From: Micromonospora chaiyaphumensis
Lineage (GTDB): Bacteria; Actinomycetota; Actinomycetes; Mycobacteriales; Micromonosporaceae
Length of the DNA stretch: 64,000 bases
Direction: 5' to 3'
NCBI RefSeq assembly: GCF_900091435.1
Contig: NZ_FMCS01000007.1
Span: 248,001 to 312,000 of the forward strand
Within the stretch, counting starts at the first letter, position 1, and each line of letters begins with the position of its first letter. The translations under genes and the position numbers were made by a program. Below, piece by piece: positions 47,799 through 56,091 of the stretch. The notes beneath the pieces were generated by a model. It made no database searches. It was given only the letters and a program-made list of their open reading frames with translations, and was not told where the DNA came from.

Positions 47799-50700
47799 CG
47801 CGGACCTTTCTGCACGGGGTCGATCCAGTACCGCTGGCGCTGGAACGGATAGGTGGGCAGGCCGGCGCGCCGGACCGTGCCCTCGGGGTGCAGGGCGTCC
47901 CAGTCGACGTCCCGCCCGGCGACCCAGTCGGCCGCCAGCTCGCGCAGCGGACCACCCTCGCCCGCGATCCGGGCGTCGGTGTCCAGCAGCGTGTCCAGGC
48001 CGGCCAGCGCGCCGGGCAGGTCGGCGGCGACCACCACGGCCCGGTGGGCGAAGGCCCGCCGGCCGAGCGCCAGGGTGGCGGCCACCTCGGGCAACGCCGG
48101 GGCGTCGCCGCCCAGGTGGGCCCGCAGCCGGGCCAGCGCCGCCCGCAACGCCGCCGGGGTACGCGCCGACACCGGCAGCAGCCACGGCCCGTCGCCGGGC
48201 GGGTCGGCGGGGTCGGCCGGCGGCGGCTGCTCCACCACGACGTGCGCGTTGGTGCCGCCGAGCCCGAAGGCGCTGACCCCGGCCACCCGGCGCGGGCCCT
48301 CGGGCCAGTCCCGCGCCTTGGTGGGCACGTAGAACGGGCCGGCCGCCAGGTCGATCTCCGGGTGCGGACGGGTGAAGTGCAGGTTCGGCGGGATCACCCC
48401 GTGCCGCACGGCGAGCACCGCCTTGATGAGCCCGGCGATGCCGGCGGCCGCGTCGAGGTGGCCGATGTTGGTCTTCACCGAGCCGAGCGCGCAGGTCTCG
48501 GCGGGGGCGGCGCCCGCGTACACCTGGTGCAGCGCGGCGACCTCGATGGCGTCGCCGAGCGGCGTGCCGCTGCCGTGCCCCTCGACGAGGCCGACCTCGC
48601 CGGGGGCGACCTCGGCGGTGGCCAGCGCGTTGGCCACGGCGGCGGCCTGCCCGGCCGGGCCGGGCACGGCGAAGCCGGCGCGGTCCGCCCCGTCGTTGGT
48701 GACCGCCCAGCCGGGCAGGACGGCGTAGATCCGGTCGCCGTCGGCCTGCGCGTCGGCGAGCCGGCGCAGCGCGACCACCCCGACGCCCGAGCCGAAGCCG
48801 GAGCCGTTGGCGCCCTCGTCGAAGGCGCGGCACCGGCCGTCCGGGGAGGCCAGCCCGCCCGGCACGTGCCGGTGCCGGGGCCAGGTGACGGTCACCCCGC
48901 CGGCCAGCGCCAGGTCGCACTGGTAGTCGGCGAGGCTCTGCGCGGCGAGGCAGACCGCGACCAGCGAGCTGGAGCAGGCGCTCTGCACGGCCAGGGCCGG
49001 CCCGGTGAGCCCGAGCCGGTAGGCGACCTGCCCGGGCAGGTGGTCGGTGAACTGCCGGCCGATCAGCCGGGCCTCCCAGTCGTCCGGGTCGACGTCGCCC
49101 ACCACGGCCGGGTTGTCCATGAGGTGGAACAGGAAGTAGCGGTTGGCGGAGGTGGCCGAGTAGACGCCGACCAGGCCGGGGAACCGCTCCGGGTCGTGCC
49201 CGGCGTCCTCCAGCGCCTCCCAGGCGGTCTCGAGGAAGAGCCGGTGCTGCGGGTCGGTGCGGGCGGCCTCGTCGGCGGCGAAGGAGAAGAACTCCGCGTC
49301 GAAGTCGGCGACCCCGTCGAGCCGGCCGACGGCGCGCACGTGCCGCGGGTCCGCGCGCAGCCCCGGCCCGACGCCGAGGGCGGCCAGCTCCTCGTCGGTG
49401 TGCTCGTGGATCGCGTCGACTCCCGTGCACAGGTTCCACCAGAAGGTGGCCACGTCGGGGGCGCCGGGGAAGCGGCCGGCGAGGCCGACCACGGCGATCT
49501 CGTCGCCGGTGTACTCGCGGGCCGCGGCGGCGGGCGCGGCGGGGGCGGGCAGCACCGGGGCGCGGACGGCCTCGGGCGGGGCGTCGAGCAGCGCCGCCTG
49601 GGCGGCCACCGTCGGGTGGTCGAACAGGCGCAGCATCGGCAGGCGCACGCCGAACGTATCGGCGAGCCGCTGCTGCACCTGGCCCAGCAGCAGGGACTGC
49701 CCGCCGACGTCGAAGAAGCTGTCGGTGCGGCCCACGGCCGGCCGGCCGAGCACGGCGCACCAGATGTCGTGCACGGCCCGCTCGGTGTCGGTGGCCGGCG
49801 CCGCACCGGCCGGCACCTCGGCCACCGGATCGGGTAGCGCCCGCTCGTCGACCTTGCCGGTGACGGTGAGCGGGAACTCGTCGAGCACCACGACCGCGCG
49901 GGGCAGCGCGTAGCCGGGCAGCGCGGCGGCGAGCGCGGCCCGCAGCGCAGCCGGGTCCGGGCGGTCACCGGCCGGCCGGGCGTACGCCAGCAGTTCGCCG
50001 TCGCGGGCGATGGCGCGCACGCCGGCCACGCCGGGCTGGGCGGCGAGCACGGCCTCGATCTCGGTCAGCTCGACCCGGTGCCCGCGCACCTTGACCTGCC
50101 GGTCGAGCCGGCCCAGGCAGACCAGCTCGCCGCCGGGCAGCCGCCGGCCGAGATCCCCGGTGCGGTACGACCTCGTCCCGTCGGCGTCCACGGTGAACCG
50201 GTCGCTGTCCTGGTTGAGGTAGCCGGGGGCGAGGTGCCGGCTGCGGACCACCAGCTCGCCGGTGTCCGGGGCGAGATCGACCTGGTAGCCGGGGAACGCG
50301 GTGCCGATCGGCAGCGGGCCGGTGGCGGCCGGGTCCAGCGTGGACAGCGGCAGCACGTGCCGGGCCACGAAGGTCATCTCGGTGGCGCCGTAGCCGTTGA
50401 CCAACCGGCAGTCGGGAGCGAACCGGTCCCGGCCACGGGCCGCGTCGGCGTACGTGGCCTGCTCGCCGCCGAGCAGCACCACCCGCACCGCGTCGAGGCG
50501 CCGGTCGCCGAGGGTGTCGAGCAGGTAGCGGTAGACGGTCGGGGTGCAGTGCAGCACGGTGGCCCGGTGCCGGTCGAGCTGCGCGGCGGCGTGGGCGAGC
50601 CCGTGCCGGCGCAGGTCCACGGGCACCACCGCCGCGCCGGTGAGCAGCGCCGGGTAGAGGTCGGGGATGGCGGCGTCGAAGCTGAACGAGGCGAGCAGGC

Positions 50701-51262
50701 TGAGCCGGTCGGCCGGGCGGAGCGCCAGCGCGGCGATCTGGTTGTCGACGACGTGCGCCAGGTTGCGGTGGGTCTGCCCGACGGCCTTGGGCACGCCGGT
50801 CGAGCCGGAGGTGAACAGCACGTACGCCAGCGCGTCCGGGTCGACCGGGACGGGCCGCAGCGGGGCGGGCGACACCTGGTCCAGCGGGAGCACGGTCCGC
50901 CCGCCGGCAAGGTCCCGGGCCAGCTCGCGGTGCTCGGCGGCGCAGGCCAGGGCGGTGACCCCGGCGGCGGCGAGCATGTGGCGCAGCCGGTCGGCTGGGA
51001 AACCCGGGTCCAGCGGCACGTACGCGCAGCCCGCCGCGAGGGCGCCGAGCAGCGCCGCGACGGTCGGTGCGCCGTGGGCGGTGAGCAGGGCGACACGGTC
51101 GCCGGGCCGGACGCCGGCGGCGACGAGCGCAGCCGCGTGTCCGCCGGCCATCGCGGCCAACTCGGCGTAGGCGACCTCGTGGGTCTCACCGAGCAGGGCC
51201 TTGCGATCACCGTGACGCGCCGCGATCTCGCCGAAACGATTGATGATCATCGGCTGTGCCAT
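47795..51262 (-). CDS. NRPS-PKS hybrid A-PCP-KS lacking AT
   Basis: First gene of the operon, 1155 residues. Adenylation domain about 5-480 (TSGSTGVPKA at 151-160; GYGATE; catalytic Lys470; pocket read as D-A-P-H-L-G-G-F-V, unassigned). PCP Ser523 in VGGQSL. KS 586-1010 with Cys763 (SACSSS), His896 (EGHGSGT) and His935 (KTNIGH), all intact. After the KS the usual KS-AT linker runs straight into the post-AT linker motif (LPTYPFQRQRYW at 1135-1146), so the AT is missing. No ACP follows. The extender must come from a partner, perhaps the AT/ACP of 33375-38834. ATG at 51262. Confidence 0.93.
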   Translation of the reverse strand: MAQPMIINRFGEIAARHGDRKALLGETHEVAYAELAAMAGGHAAALVAAGVRPGDRVALLTAHGAPTVAALLGALAAGCAYVPLDPGFPADRLRHMLAAAGVTALACAAEHRELARDLAGGRTVLPLDQVSPAPLRPVPVDPDALAYVLFTSGSTGVPKAVGQTHRNLAHVVDNQIAALALRPADRLSLLASFSFDAAIPDLYPALLTGAAVVPVDLRRHGLAHAAAQLDRHRATVLHCTPTVYRYLLDTLGDRRLDAVRVVLLGGEQATYADAARGRDRFAPDCRLVNGYGATEMTFVARHVLPLSTLDPAATGPLPIGTAFPGYQVDLAPDTGELVVRSRHLAPGYLNQDSDRFTVDADGTRSYRTGDLGRRLPGGELVCLGRLDRQVKVRGHRVELTEIEAVLAAQPGVAGVRAIARDGELLAYARPAGDRPDPAALRAALAAALPGYALPRAVVVLDEFPLTVTGKVDERALPDPVAEVPAGAAPATDTERAVHDIWCAVLGRPAVGRTDSFFDVGGQSLLLGQVQQRLADTFGVRLPMLRLFDHPTVAAQAALLDAPPEAVRAPVLPAPAAPAAAAREYTGDEIAVVGLAGRFPGAPDVATFWWNLCTGVDAIHEHTDEELAALGVGPGLRADPRHVRAVGRLDGVADFDAEFFSFAADEAARTDPQHRLFLETAWEALEDAGHDPERFPGLVGVYSATSANRYFLFHLMDNPAVVGDVDPDDWEARLIGRQFTDHLPGQVAYRLGLTGPALAVQSACSSSLVAVCLAAQSLADYQCDLALAGGVTVTWPRHRHVPGGLASPDGRCRAFDEGANGSGFGSGVGVVALRRLADAQADGDRIYAVLPGWAVTNDGADRAGFAVPGPAGQAAAVANALATAEVAPGEVGLVEGHGSGTPLGDAIEVAALHQVYAGAAPAETCALGSVKTNIGHLDAAAGIAGLIKAVLAVRHGVIPPNLHFTRPHPEIDLAAGPFYVPTKARDWPEGPRRVAGVSAFGLGGTNAHVVVEQPPPADPADPPGDGPWLLPVSARTPAALRAALARLRAHLGGDAPALPEVAATLALGRRAFAHRAVVVAADLPGALAGLDTLLDTDARIAGEGGPLRELAADWVAGRDVDWDALHPEGTVRRAGLPTYPFQRQRYWIDPVQKGPR

Positions 51263-51588
51263 GTCAGCGGGCTGTGTGTTCCCCGTCGACGGCAGGCGCG
51301 CAGCGTTCGGTGAATGTGATCATGATCCCCCCCAGGACTTCACATTGGATTGAGAATAAAGCTCAATCTCTCGATGGGTAGGGCATCGATACAGGTAAGG
51401 CCGAAGGGATGACAACACGTGGAAGCTCGGCCGGAGGAATCCGTCCGATCATCCCTCTAGCGCGTAGACGACTTACGGCGTAAGCGCCTACTCGCGAGTT
51501 ATTTTACGGTGAAAATACTTCCGAGCCGTGGATTTTCCACTTTGACGGCCTCGTCGCCGCAGCTCAACCCGGGTCCCGGGGAGCCTGC
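51263..51588 (-). promoter_or_regulatory. Promoter region of the biosynthetic operon
   Basis: About 326 bases without a gene and clearly AT-richer than the surroundings. It contains three inverted repeats: GATTGAG/CTCAATC (51348-51354 and 51362-51368), CGATG/CATCG (about 51372-51388), and CTTACG-G-CGTAAG near 51470-51482. These are candidate promoter or operator sites for the nine-gene minus-strand operon. No regulator gene is adjacent, so control is probably by a distant regulator. I cannot assign -10 and -35 boxes with confidence. Confidence 0.55.
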
Positions 51589-51984
51589 CTACACATCGTA
51601 CGGTGGCCGCGGGATCGGGTCGACCATCGCGTCGAATCCCTTGGGGAGCTGCGCCACGAGATCCTCGAACTCGCCGACCGTGACCGTCTCGCGCAGGGTG
51701 GCGAGCACCGCGCGGGCGCCCACCTCGGCGACCGCCGGGCCCACGCCGGCCCGCTCCGCCACCCGGTACAGGAAGGCGACCGACCCGCCGGTCGCGCCGC
51801 CCTCGCCCGGCCCGGCGAGGTAGCTGGCGACCTCGTCGGGCAGCTGCGCGGCCAGGTCCGCCGACTCGTTGGCGGTGATCCGCTCGGCGAGGGTCTGCAA
51901 CACCGCCCGGGAGATCGTGGCGGCCTGCTCGGTGGGCAGCTCGGCGCGGCGGGACACCGCCTCGACGAATCGGGGAAACCGCAC
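51589..51984 (-). CDS. DUF2267 domain protein
   Basis: A 131-residue protein with the two-half DUF2267 pattern (ISRAVLQTLAERITANESADLAAQLPDEV and ARAVLATLRETVTVGEFEDLVAQLPKGF). GTG start at 51984 with AGGAG 7 bases upstream. It resembles the protein at 696-1100. It lies upstream of the NRPS operon in the same orientation but is separated by a 326-base promoter region, so it is unlikely to belong to the pathway. Confidence 0.88.
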   Translation of the reverse strand: MRFPRFVEAVSRRAELPTEQAATISRAVLQTLAERITANESADLAAQLPDEVASYLAGPGEGGATGGSVAFLYRVAERAGVGPAVAEVGARAVLATLRETVTVGEFEDLVAQLPKGFDAMVDPIPRPPYDV

Positions 51985-52297
51985 AGCCGCACTCCTGTCG
52001 TCGCCGGCCGCCGCCGGATATCCGACAGCCCCGGCCCGAGCCGGCCCGGAGCATCGCGCCCGCGGTTACCCGCGCCGCACGACGGCAAACGGTGTTCACC
52101 GCCGCGTCCGCCGGCGCTGCGGCGAGCGACATCGTCCCCCAGGTGACGAACCGGCACCCGGCGGTCATCCGGGACAGCAGCGCGAGCGGGTTCCCCGAGG
52201 CACCGGAAGTCGACGAGCCAAGCTCCGCCGCCGTCGCGCTATCCCGCGACGCACGAGGGCTCGCCGAGCGAGCTTCTTCGGACCGCCTGGCGGAAGC
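51985..52297. other. Non-coding gap between DUF2267 and MBL-fold genes
   Basis: 313 bases with no convincing gene: open frames here read as shadows. The half next to the DUF2267 gene should hold its promoter. Near the MBL-fold stop an imperfect stem (GAGCTTC at 52270-52276 with GAAGCTC at 52293-52299) could act as that gene's terminator. Confidence 0.5.
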
Positions 52298-53086
52298 TCA
52301 GGTCTCCAGGTCGGTGGGAGTTCCGATCGGCAGCCAGCGGATGCGGTCCCGGACGTCCCGGGGCGCGGCCGCGAACTCGCGATCGATGACGTCCCGGGAC
52401 TGCTGGAAGTGCGTCCATCCCTCGTAGTGCACGGGTACGACGGTGTGCGGGCGGACGGCCTGGCAGAGCGCGACGGCCTTCCGGGCGGTCAGGGTGTAGC
52501 GCAGCGGGCCGGTGACCGGGAACCGGACGCCGCCGAGGTGCAGGAGCGCGAGGCCGACGGGCAGCCGGTCGGCGACCTGCCGGACCCCGCCGTAGAGGAC
52601 CGTGTCACCCGAGATCCACAGTACCCCGTGCCGCTGCCCGTCCCAGCGCAGCGCGAACCCGACCACGTCGCCGACGATCGGGCGGCTGAGCGGCGGACCG
52701 TGCCGGCACGGGGTGGCGGTGATCTCGATCGGCGGGCGGCCCCGCGCCACGAGTGTGGTCGACGACCAGGGGGCGAGCCCTCGCGCGTTGCCGCCGAGGC
52801 GCGCCGCCCCCGCCCGGGTGGTGACGACGGTTCCCGCCGACGGCAGAAGCCTCCGCCCGGCGTCGTCGAGGTTGTCGCCGTGGTGGTCGTGGGTGAGCAG
52901 GACCACATCGATCGGGCCGACCCGGTCGACGGCGACGGCCGGACCGGCCAGTTTCTGCGACGACGTACCCCAGCCGAACGCGTAGGTGCGGCCCGGTGGG
53001 TCGAACGTCGGGTCGGTCAGCAGCCGCCAGCCGCCGACCTCGATGAGGGCCGTCGGGCCGCCGAGGTGCGTGACCCGGACGGTCAT
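52298..53086 (-). CDS. MBL-fold metallo-hydrolase (UlaG/RomA-like)
   Basis: A 262-residue protein with the metallo-beta-lactamase fold of the beta-lactamase_2 group: VRVTHLGGPTALIEVGGWRLLTDPTFDPPG, metal motif LLTHDHHGDNLD (about residue 64), CRHGPP, GFALRWDG...LWISGDTVLYGG, and VPVHYEGWTHF near the C-terminus. Members include UlaG and N-acyl-phosphatidylethanolamine hydrolase-like enzymes; substrate not assignable. The ATG at 53086 overlaps the stop of the alpha/beta hydrolase gene upstream (ATGA), so the two form an operon, divergent from the AraC-type regulator. Confidence 0.9.
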   Translation of the reverse strand: MTVRVTHLGGPTALIEVGGWRLLTDPTFDPPGRTYAFGWGTSSQKLAGPAVAVDRVGPIDVVLLTHDHHGDNLDDAGRRLLPSAGTVVTTRAGAARLGGNARGLAPWSSTTLVARGRPPIEITATPCRHGPPLSRPIVGDVVGFALRWDGQRHGVLWISGDTVLYGGVRQVADRLPVGLALLHLGGVRFPVTGPLRYTLTARKAVALCQAVRPHTVVPVHYEGWTHFQQSRDVIDREFAAAPRDVRDRIRWLPIGTPTDLET

Positions 53087-53883
53087 GCCCGTGCGTGCCG
53101 CAGTGCCCAGTCGAGGGCGTAGTCGGCGACCTCCTCCCAGCCCTTCTGCGCGGGGAGCAGGTGCGCGTAGCCCGCGTACTCCTTGATGTCGGTGACCGTG
53201 TCGGACTTGTAGTGCCTGGCGTTGGACTGCTGAACGGCCGGCGGCATGATGTGGTCCTCGCTGCCGGAGATGAAGAGCAGCGGCGCACGGCCGTCGTTGT
53301 GGTAGTCGACCCAGGTGTCCTGGTGGCCGGGCTGGAAGTTGGCCAGGACGCTGCCCCAGAGGATCCCGCCGTTGGCGGGGACGTGGTAGCGCTCGTAGAG
53401 GGCCCGGGCCTCCTCCTCGGTGAAGGTGTTGGTGAAGGCGTACTTCCACTCCTCGAAGGACAGTCCCACCGCCCGGTGCCGGTTGCCCGGGCTCTTCAAC
53501 ACCGGGAACGTCGACTTGACCTGGGAGAGCGGCACGACCCGTACGCCCTCGGTCGGTGCCGAGTTCAGTGCGACGCCCGCGGCACCCAGGCCGCGGTCGA
53601 GCAGGATCTGGGTGAACGCCCCGCCGGCCGAGTGGCCCATGATGATCGGCGGCGCGGGCAGCTGTTTGACGACGGCCGTCAGGTGGTCGACGATCCTGGG
53701 AACGGTCAGCTCCAGGATCGGGGTCGGGTCGGCGTTGAGAGCCTCGACCTCCACCTCGAAGCCGGGGTACGCGGGCGCCAGCACCCGGAAGCCGCGCTGC
53801 TCGTAGTAGGTGATCCAGTGCTCCCAGCTGCGCGGGGTGACCCAGAAGCCGTGGACCAGGACGATGGTGTCGGGAACGGTCAT
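53083..53883 (-). CDS. Alpha/beta hydrolase
   Basis: A 266-residue cytosolic alpha/beta hydrolase. HGFWVTPRSWEHW (oxyanion side), nucleophile elbow GHSAGG (about residue 84), acid in FISGSEDHIMPP and His in GYAHLLP complete the triad. Homologues are annotated as esterases, haloperoxidase-like or dienelactone-type hydrolases; the substrate is open. GAGGAG sits 6 bases before the ATG at 53883. First gene of a two-gene operon divergently transcribed from the AraC-family gene, which is the likely regulator. Confidence 0.88.
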   Translation of the reverse strand: MTVPDTIVLVHGFWVTPRSWEHWITYYEQRGFRVLAPAYPGFEVEVEALNADPTPILELTVPRIVDHLTAVVKQLPAPPIIMGHSAGGAFTQILLDRGLGAAGVALNSAPTEGVRVVPLSQVKSTFPVLKSPGNRHRAVGLSFEEWKYAFTNTFTEEEARALYERYHVPANGGILWGSVLANFQPGHQDTWVDYHNDGRAPLLFISGSEDHIMPPAVQQSNARHYKSDTVTDIKEYAGYAHLLPAQKGWEEVADYALDWALRHARA

Positions 53884-54002
53884 CGCGAACTCCTCGGGAA
53901 GGGGAGCAGGGCTCCGGGGCGGTACGTGGTTCGTCCATCGCGGTGATCCCTCGCGGTCACCCGCGTGGGAACCTTACGAACAGGAGCGCGCCGGCAGTGC
54001 GG

Positions 54003-54016
54003 CTGTGCGCGCACAG
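54003..54016. promoter_or_regulatory. 14-bp perfect palindrome in the divergent promoter
   Basis: CTGTGCGCGCACAG is fully self-complementary. It lies between the hydrolase operon start (53883) and the AraC-type ATG (54050), and is a candidate operator for that regulator. If the regulator instead starts at the GTG at 54005, the palindrome would fall inside its coding sequence. Confidence 0.5.
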
Positions 54017-54049
54017 TTTCCGGCTCACCGTGCACACCGGGCGGCGCAC

Positions 54050-55003
54050 ATGGGATTTGTCCTGGACACGGCCGACATTCCGCCGCGCGAGCGGGTCGAC
54101 GCGGTGTGTGCCGCGATGATGGAGGCGTCGGCCCCCTGCCATGTCATTCACGAGGACCTGGACGGCGGCGTCCGCACCCGGCTGGAGGTCTGGGACCTCG
54201 GCGCCGCAAACATCTTCATCGCCAGATCCTCCGGCATCCGGCTGTACCGCACGGCGAGGCAGGCCAGGCAGGACGCGGCGCCGGTCGTGGCCCTGTCCGT
54301 CCAGCACCGCGCCGACGGGCGGCACGAACAACTCGGCCACCGCCAGGTCGTGCCGCCCGGTGCACTGCTGACGGTCGACCTGTCCGCGCCGTACGACTTC
54401 TCCTGGTCAGGCTACGGCGGCGCCGGCTGCCTCCAGATACCCATCAACCAGATCGGCCTGCCGGTCGACGTCATCCGTCGCGCCGCGGCGAACCTGCGGA
54501 CGAGCCCGCTGTACGACCTGGTGACCACCCATGTCGCCCAGCTCGTGCGGGACGCCGAGCGGCTCAGCGCCGACCCTGCCGCCGACTCTCTCGGCCACGC
54601 CAGCATCGAGCTGGCCCGTGCGCTCCTGGCGTCGGCCGCCCACACCGAGCCCCATGCCCGCACCGTGCTCGCCGAGACACTCCTGCACCGGATCCGCGCG
54701 TACGTCCGCCAGCACCTCGGTGACCTCGACCTGGGACCGGCCACTATCGCGGCCGCGCACAGCATCTCCGTACGTCACCTGTACGCGATCTGCTCCGGTG
54801 CGGGCTTCAGCCTCGAACAATGGATCATCGGCGAGCGGCTGCGCGGCGCGCGGGAGGAGCTGCGGCGGCCGGACAGCCGGCACCGCACCATCGCCATGGT
54901 CGCGCGGCGCTGGGGGTTCAGCGACCCGACCCACTTCACCCGCCGGTTCCGTGACGCCTACGGCGTCACTCCGGGCGAATGGCGGCGCACGGGCCAGTGG
55001 TAG
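54050..55003 (+). CDS. AraC family transcriptional regulator
   Basis: A 317-residue regulator. The N-terminal domain is of the AraC_binding_2 type (FIARSSGIRLYRTARQARQDAAPVVALSVQ, then LLTVDLSAPYDFSW). The C-terminal AraC/XylS domain has both helix-turn-helices: LGPATIAAAHSISVRHLYAICSGAGFSLEQWIIGERL and TIAMVARRWGFSDPTHFTRRFRDAYGVTPGEWR. The ATG at 54050 is used; an in-frame GTG at 54005 is possible. It probably controls the divergent hydrolase/MBL operon; the inducer is unknown. Confidence 0.93.
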   Translation: MGFVLDTADIPPRERVDAVCAAMMEASAPCHVIHEDLDGGVRTRLEVWDLGAANIFIARSSGIRLYRTARQARQDAAPVVALSVQHRADGRHEQLGHRQVVPPGALLTVDLSAPYDFSWSGYGGAGCLQIPINQIGLPVDVIRRAAANLRTSPLYDLVTTHVAQLVRDAERLSADPAADSLGHASIELARALLASAAHTEPHARTVLAETLLHRIRAYVRQHLGDLDLGPATIAAAHSISVRHLYAICSGAGFSLEQWIIGERLRGAREELRRPDSRHRTIAMVARRWGFSDPTHFTRRFRDAYGVTPGEWRRTGQW

Positions 55004-55077
55004 TCAGCCGCCGGCGGCGGCGGTCCCCGACCCCCGGCTGCGCGCCCCGGCCCGGCTCCCGCCCGCCCGAGCGGAGG

Positions 55078-55476
55078 TCAGCGCAGCGCGCCGATTGACT
55101 GGAAGTGGTCGAAGATGAGCTGGTCCACCGGGGAGACCCGGTCCCGGTCGGCGTAGCCGAGCCAGGCCAGCTCGGCGATCTCACTCGCCGGCCGCAGCGT
55201 GCCCCGGTAGTCGGCGGCGTAACAGGTCATCCGGACCAGCGTGCCGGCACCGTGGCCGTGGGCCTGCGCGCTGAACACACCCACCGGCACCGCCGACTCC
55301 GGCACGACGGCGACGTCCAGCTCCTCGGCGATCTCCCGGACGAGCGTGGCCAGGTCCGTCTCACCGGCCTCCCGCTTGCCGCCGGGCAGGTACCAGACGT
55401 CCTTGCCCCGGGACCGGGTGCTCAGCACGCGGCCCTCCTCGATGCGGATCCAGGCGACCTTGTCGATCTCGCGCAC
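55078..55476 (-). CDS. Nudix hydrolase (MutT-like)
   Basis: A 132-residue single-domain protein. The Nudix box GGKREAGETDLATLV-REIAEEL (residues about 32-53) is intact except that the Gly before the last hydrophobic position is Asp. The N-terminus DKVAWIRIEEGRVLSTRSRGKDVWYLPGGK is typical of small MutT-like proteins. GTG start at 55476 with GAGGAG 4-5 bases upstream. Probable NTP or NDP-X pyrophosphohydrolase; substrate unknown. Monocistronic. Confidence 0.9.
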   Translation of the reverse strand: MREIDKVAWIRIEEGRVLSTRSRGKDVWYLPGGKREAGETDLATLVREIAEELDVAVVPESAVPVGVFSAQAHGHGAGTLVRMTCYAADYRGTLRPASEIAELAWLGYADRDRVSPVDQLIFDHFQSIGALR

Positions 55477-55639
55477 CGTGCTCCTCGGGCCTCGGGGATG
55501 TGCTCGGGAGCGACCCTACGCGCGACCCGCCGGCGGCCGACGCGCGCGGCCGGCCCGGGTTTGCCGCCGCCCCGCGACGGGGCACTTCCGGTCGGACGCC
55601 ACGGGACGCCCGGGTACCGACGCAGGACGGAGTAGCCGG

Positions 55640-56032
55640 ATGGGATGGCTGGGGAGACTGCTGGGCAGGCCGGACCCGGCGCGGCAGGACGTCGCGGAGC
55701 TGTTGACCACGTACAGCCTCTTCCGGACGACCACGGAGACGGCCGAGCTGGGCGACCGGGAGACCGTCCGGCGGTGGTTGCGGGAACTGGACCCGGATCT
55801 CCAGCAGCAGGTGCACATCCGCCGGCCGTGGGGGGTCATCGCCGCCGTGAGCGACCACCGCGACCCGGTCGGCGTCGTCATGCAGGAGCCGGACGGCCGG
55901 GCGTGGGGCGCCTACGTGCCGGGCGCCGACCGCCGGGAACACCTGACGCCCGAGCAGGTCGAGGACGTGATGCTCGCCGCGCTGACCTCGACCGGCCGGC
56001 CCGACGGGCCGGACTGGCGCCCGATCGCCTGA
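55640..56032 (+). CDS. Hypothetical protein
   Basis: A 130-residue acidic soluble protein starting MGWLGRLLGRPDPARQDVAELL. I recognise no family. It reads as a helical N-terminal half (LFRTTTETAELGDRETVRRWLRELDPDLQQQVHI) and a beta-rich second half (GVIAAVSDHRDPVGVVMQEPDGRAWGAYV). GGAG lies 7 bases before the ATG. The frame extends far upstream, but that part reads as antisense to the Nudix gene. It lies 60 bases before the molybdopterin oxidoreductase gene, so they might be co-transcribed. Confidence 0.6.
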   Translation: MGWLGRLLGRPDPARQDVAELLTTYSLFRTTTETAELGDRETVRRWLRELDPDLQQQVHIRRPWGVIAAVSDHRDPVGVVMQEPDGRAWGAYVPGADRREHLTPEQVEDVMLAALTSTGRPDGPDWRPIA

Positions 56033-56091
56033 TCCGCCGGCCGCCCGCGGCGGGGAGCCGGGCGGGTGCCGCGGCTCGGTAGGCTCGCCCC

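Noticed and set aside
47795..51262. Trans-AT polyketide synthase cluster
   Set aside because: The other PKS protein (33375-38834) has its own intact malonyl-type AT, and no free AT gene is present. A single AT-less KS is not enough to call a trans-AT system.
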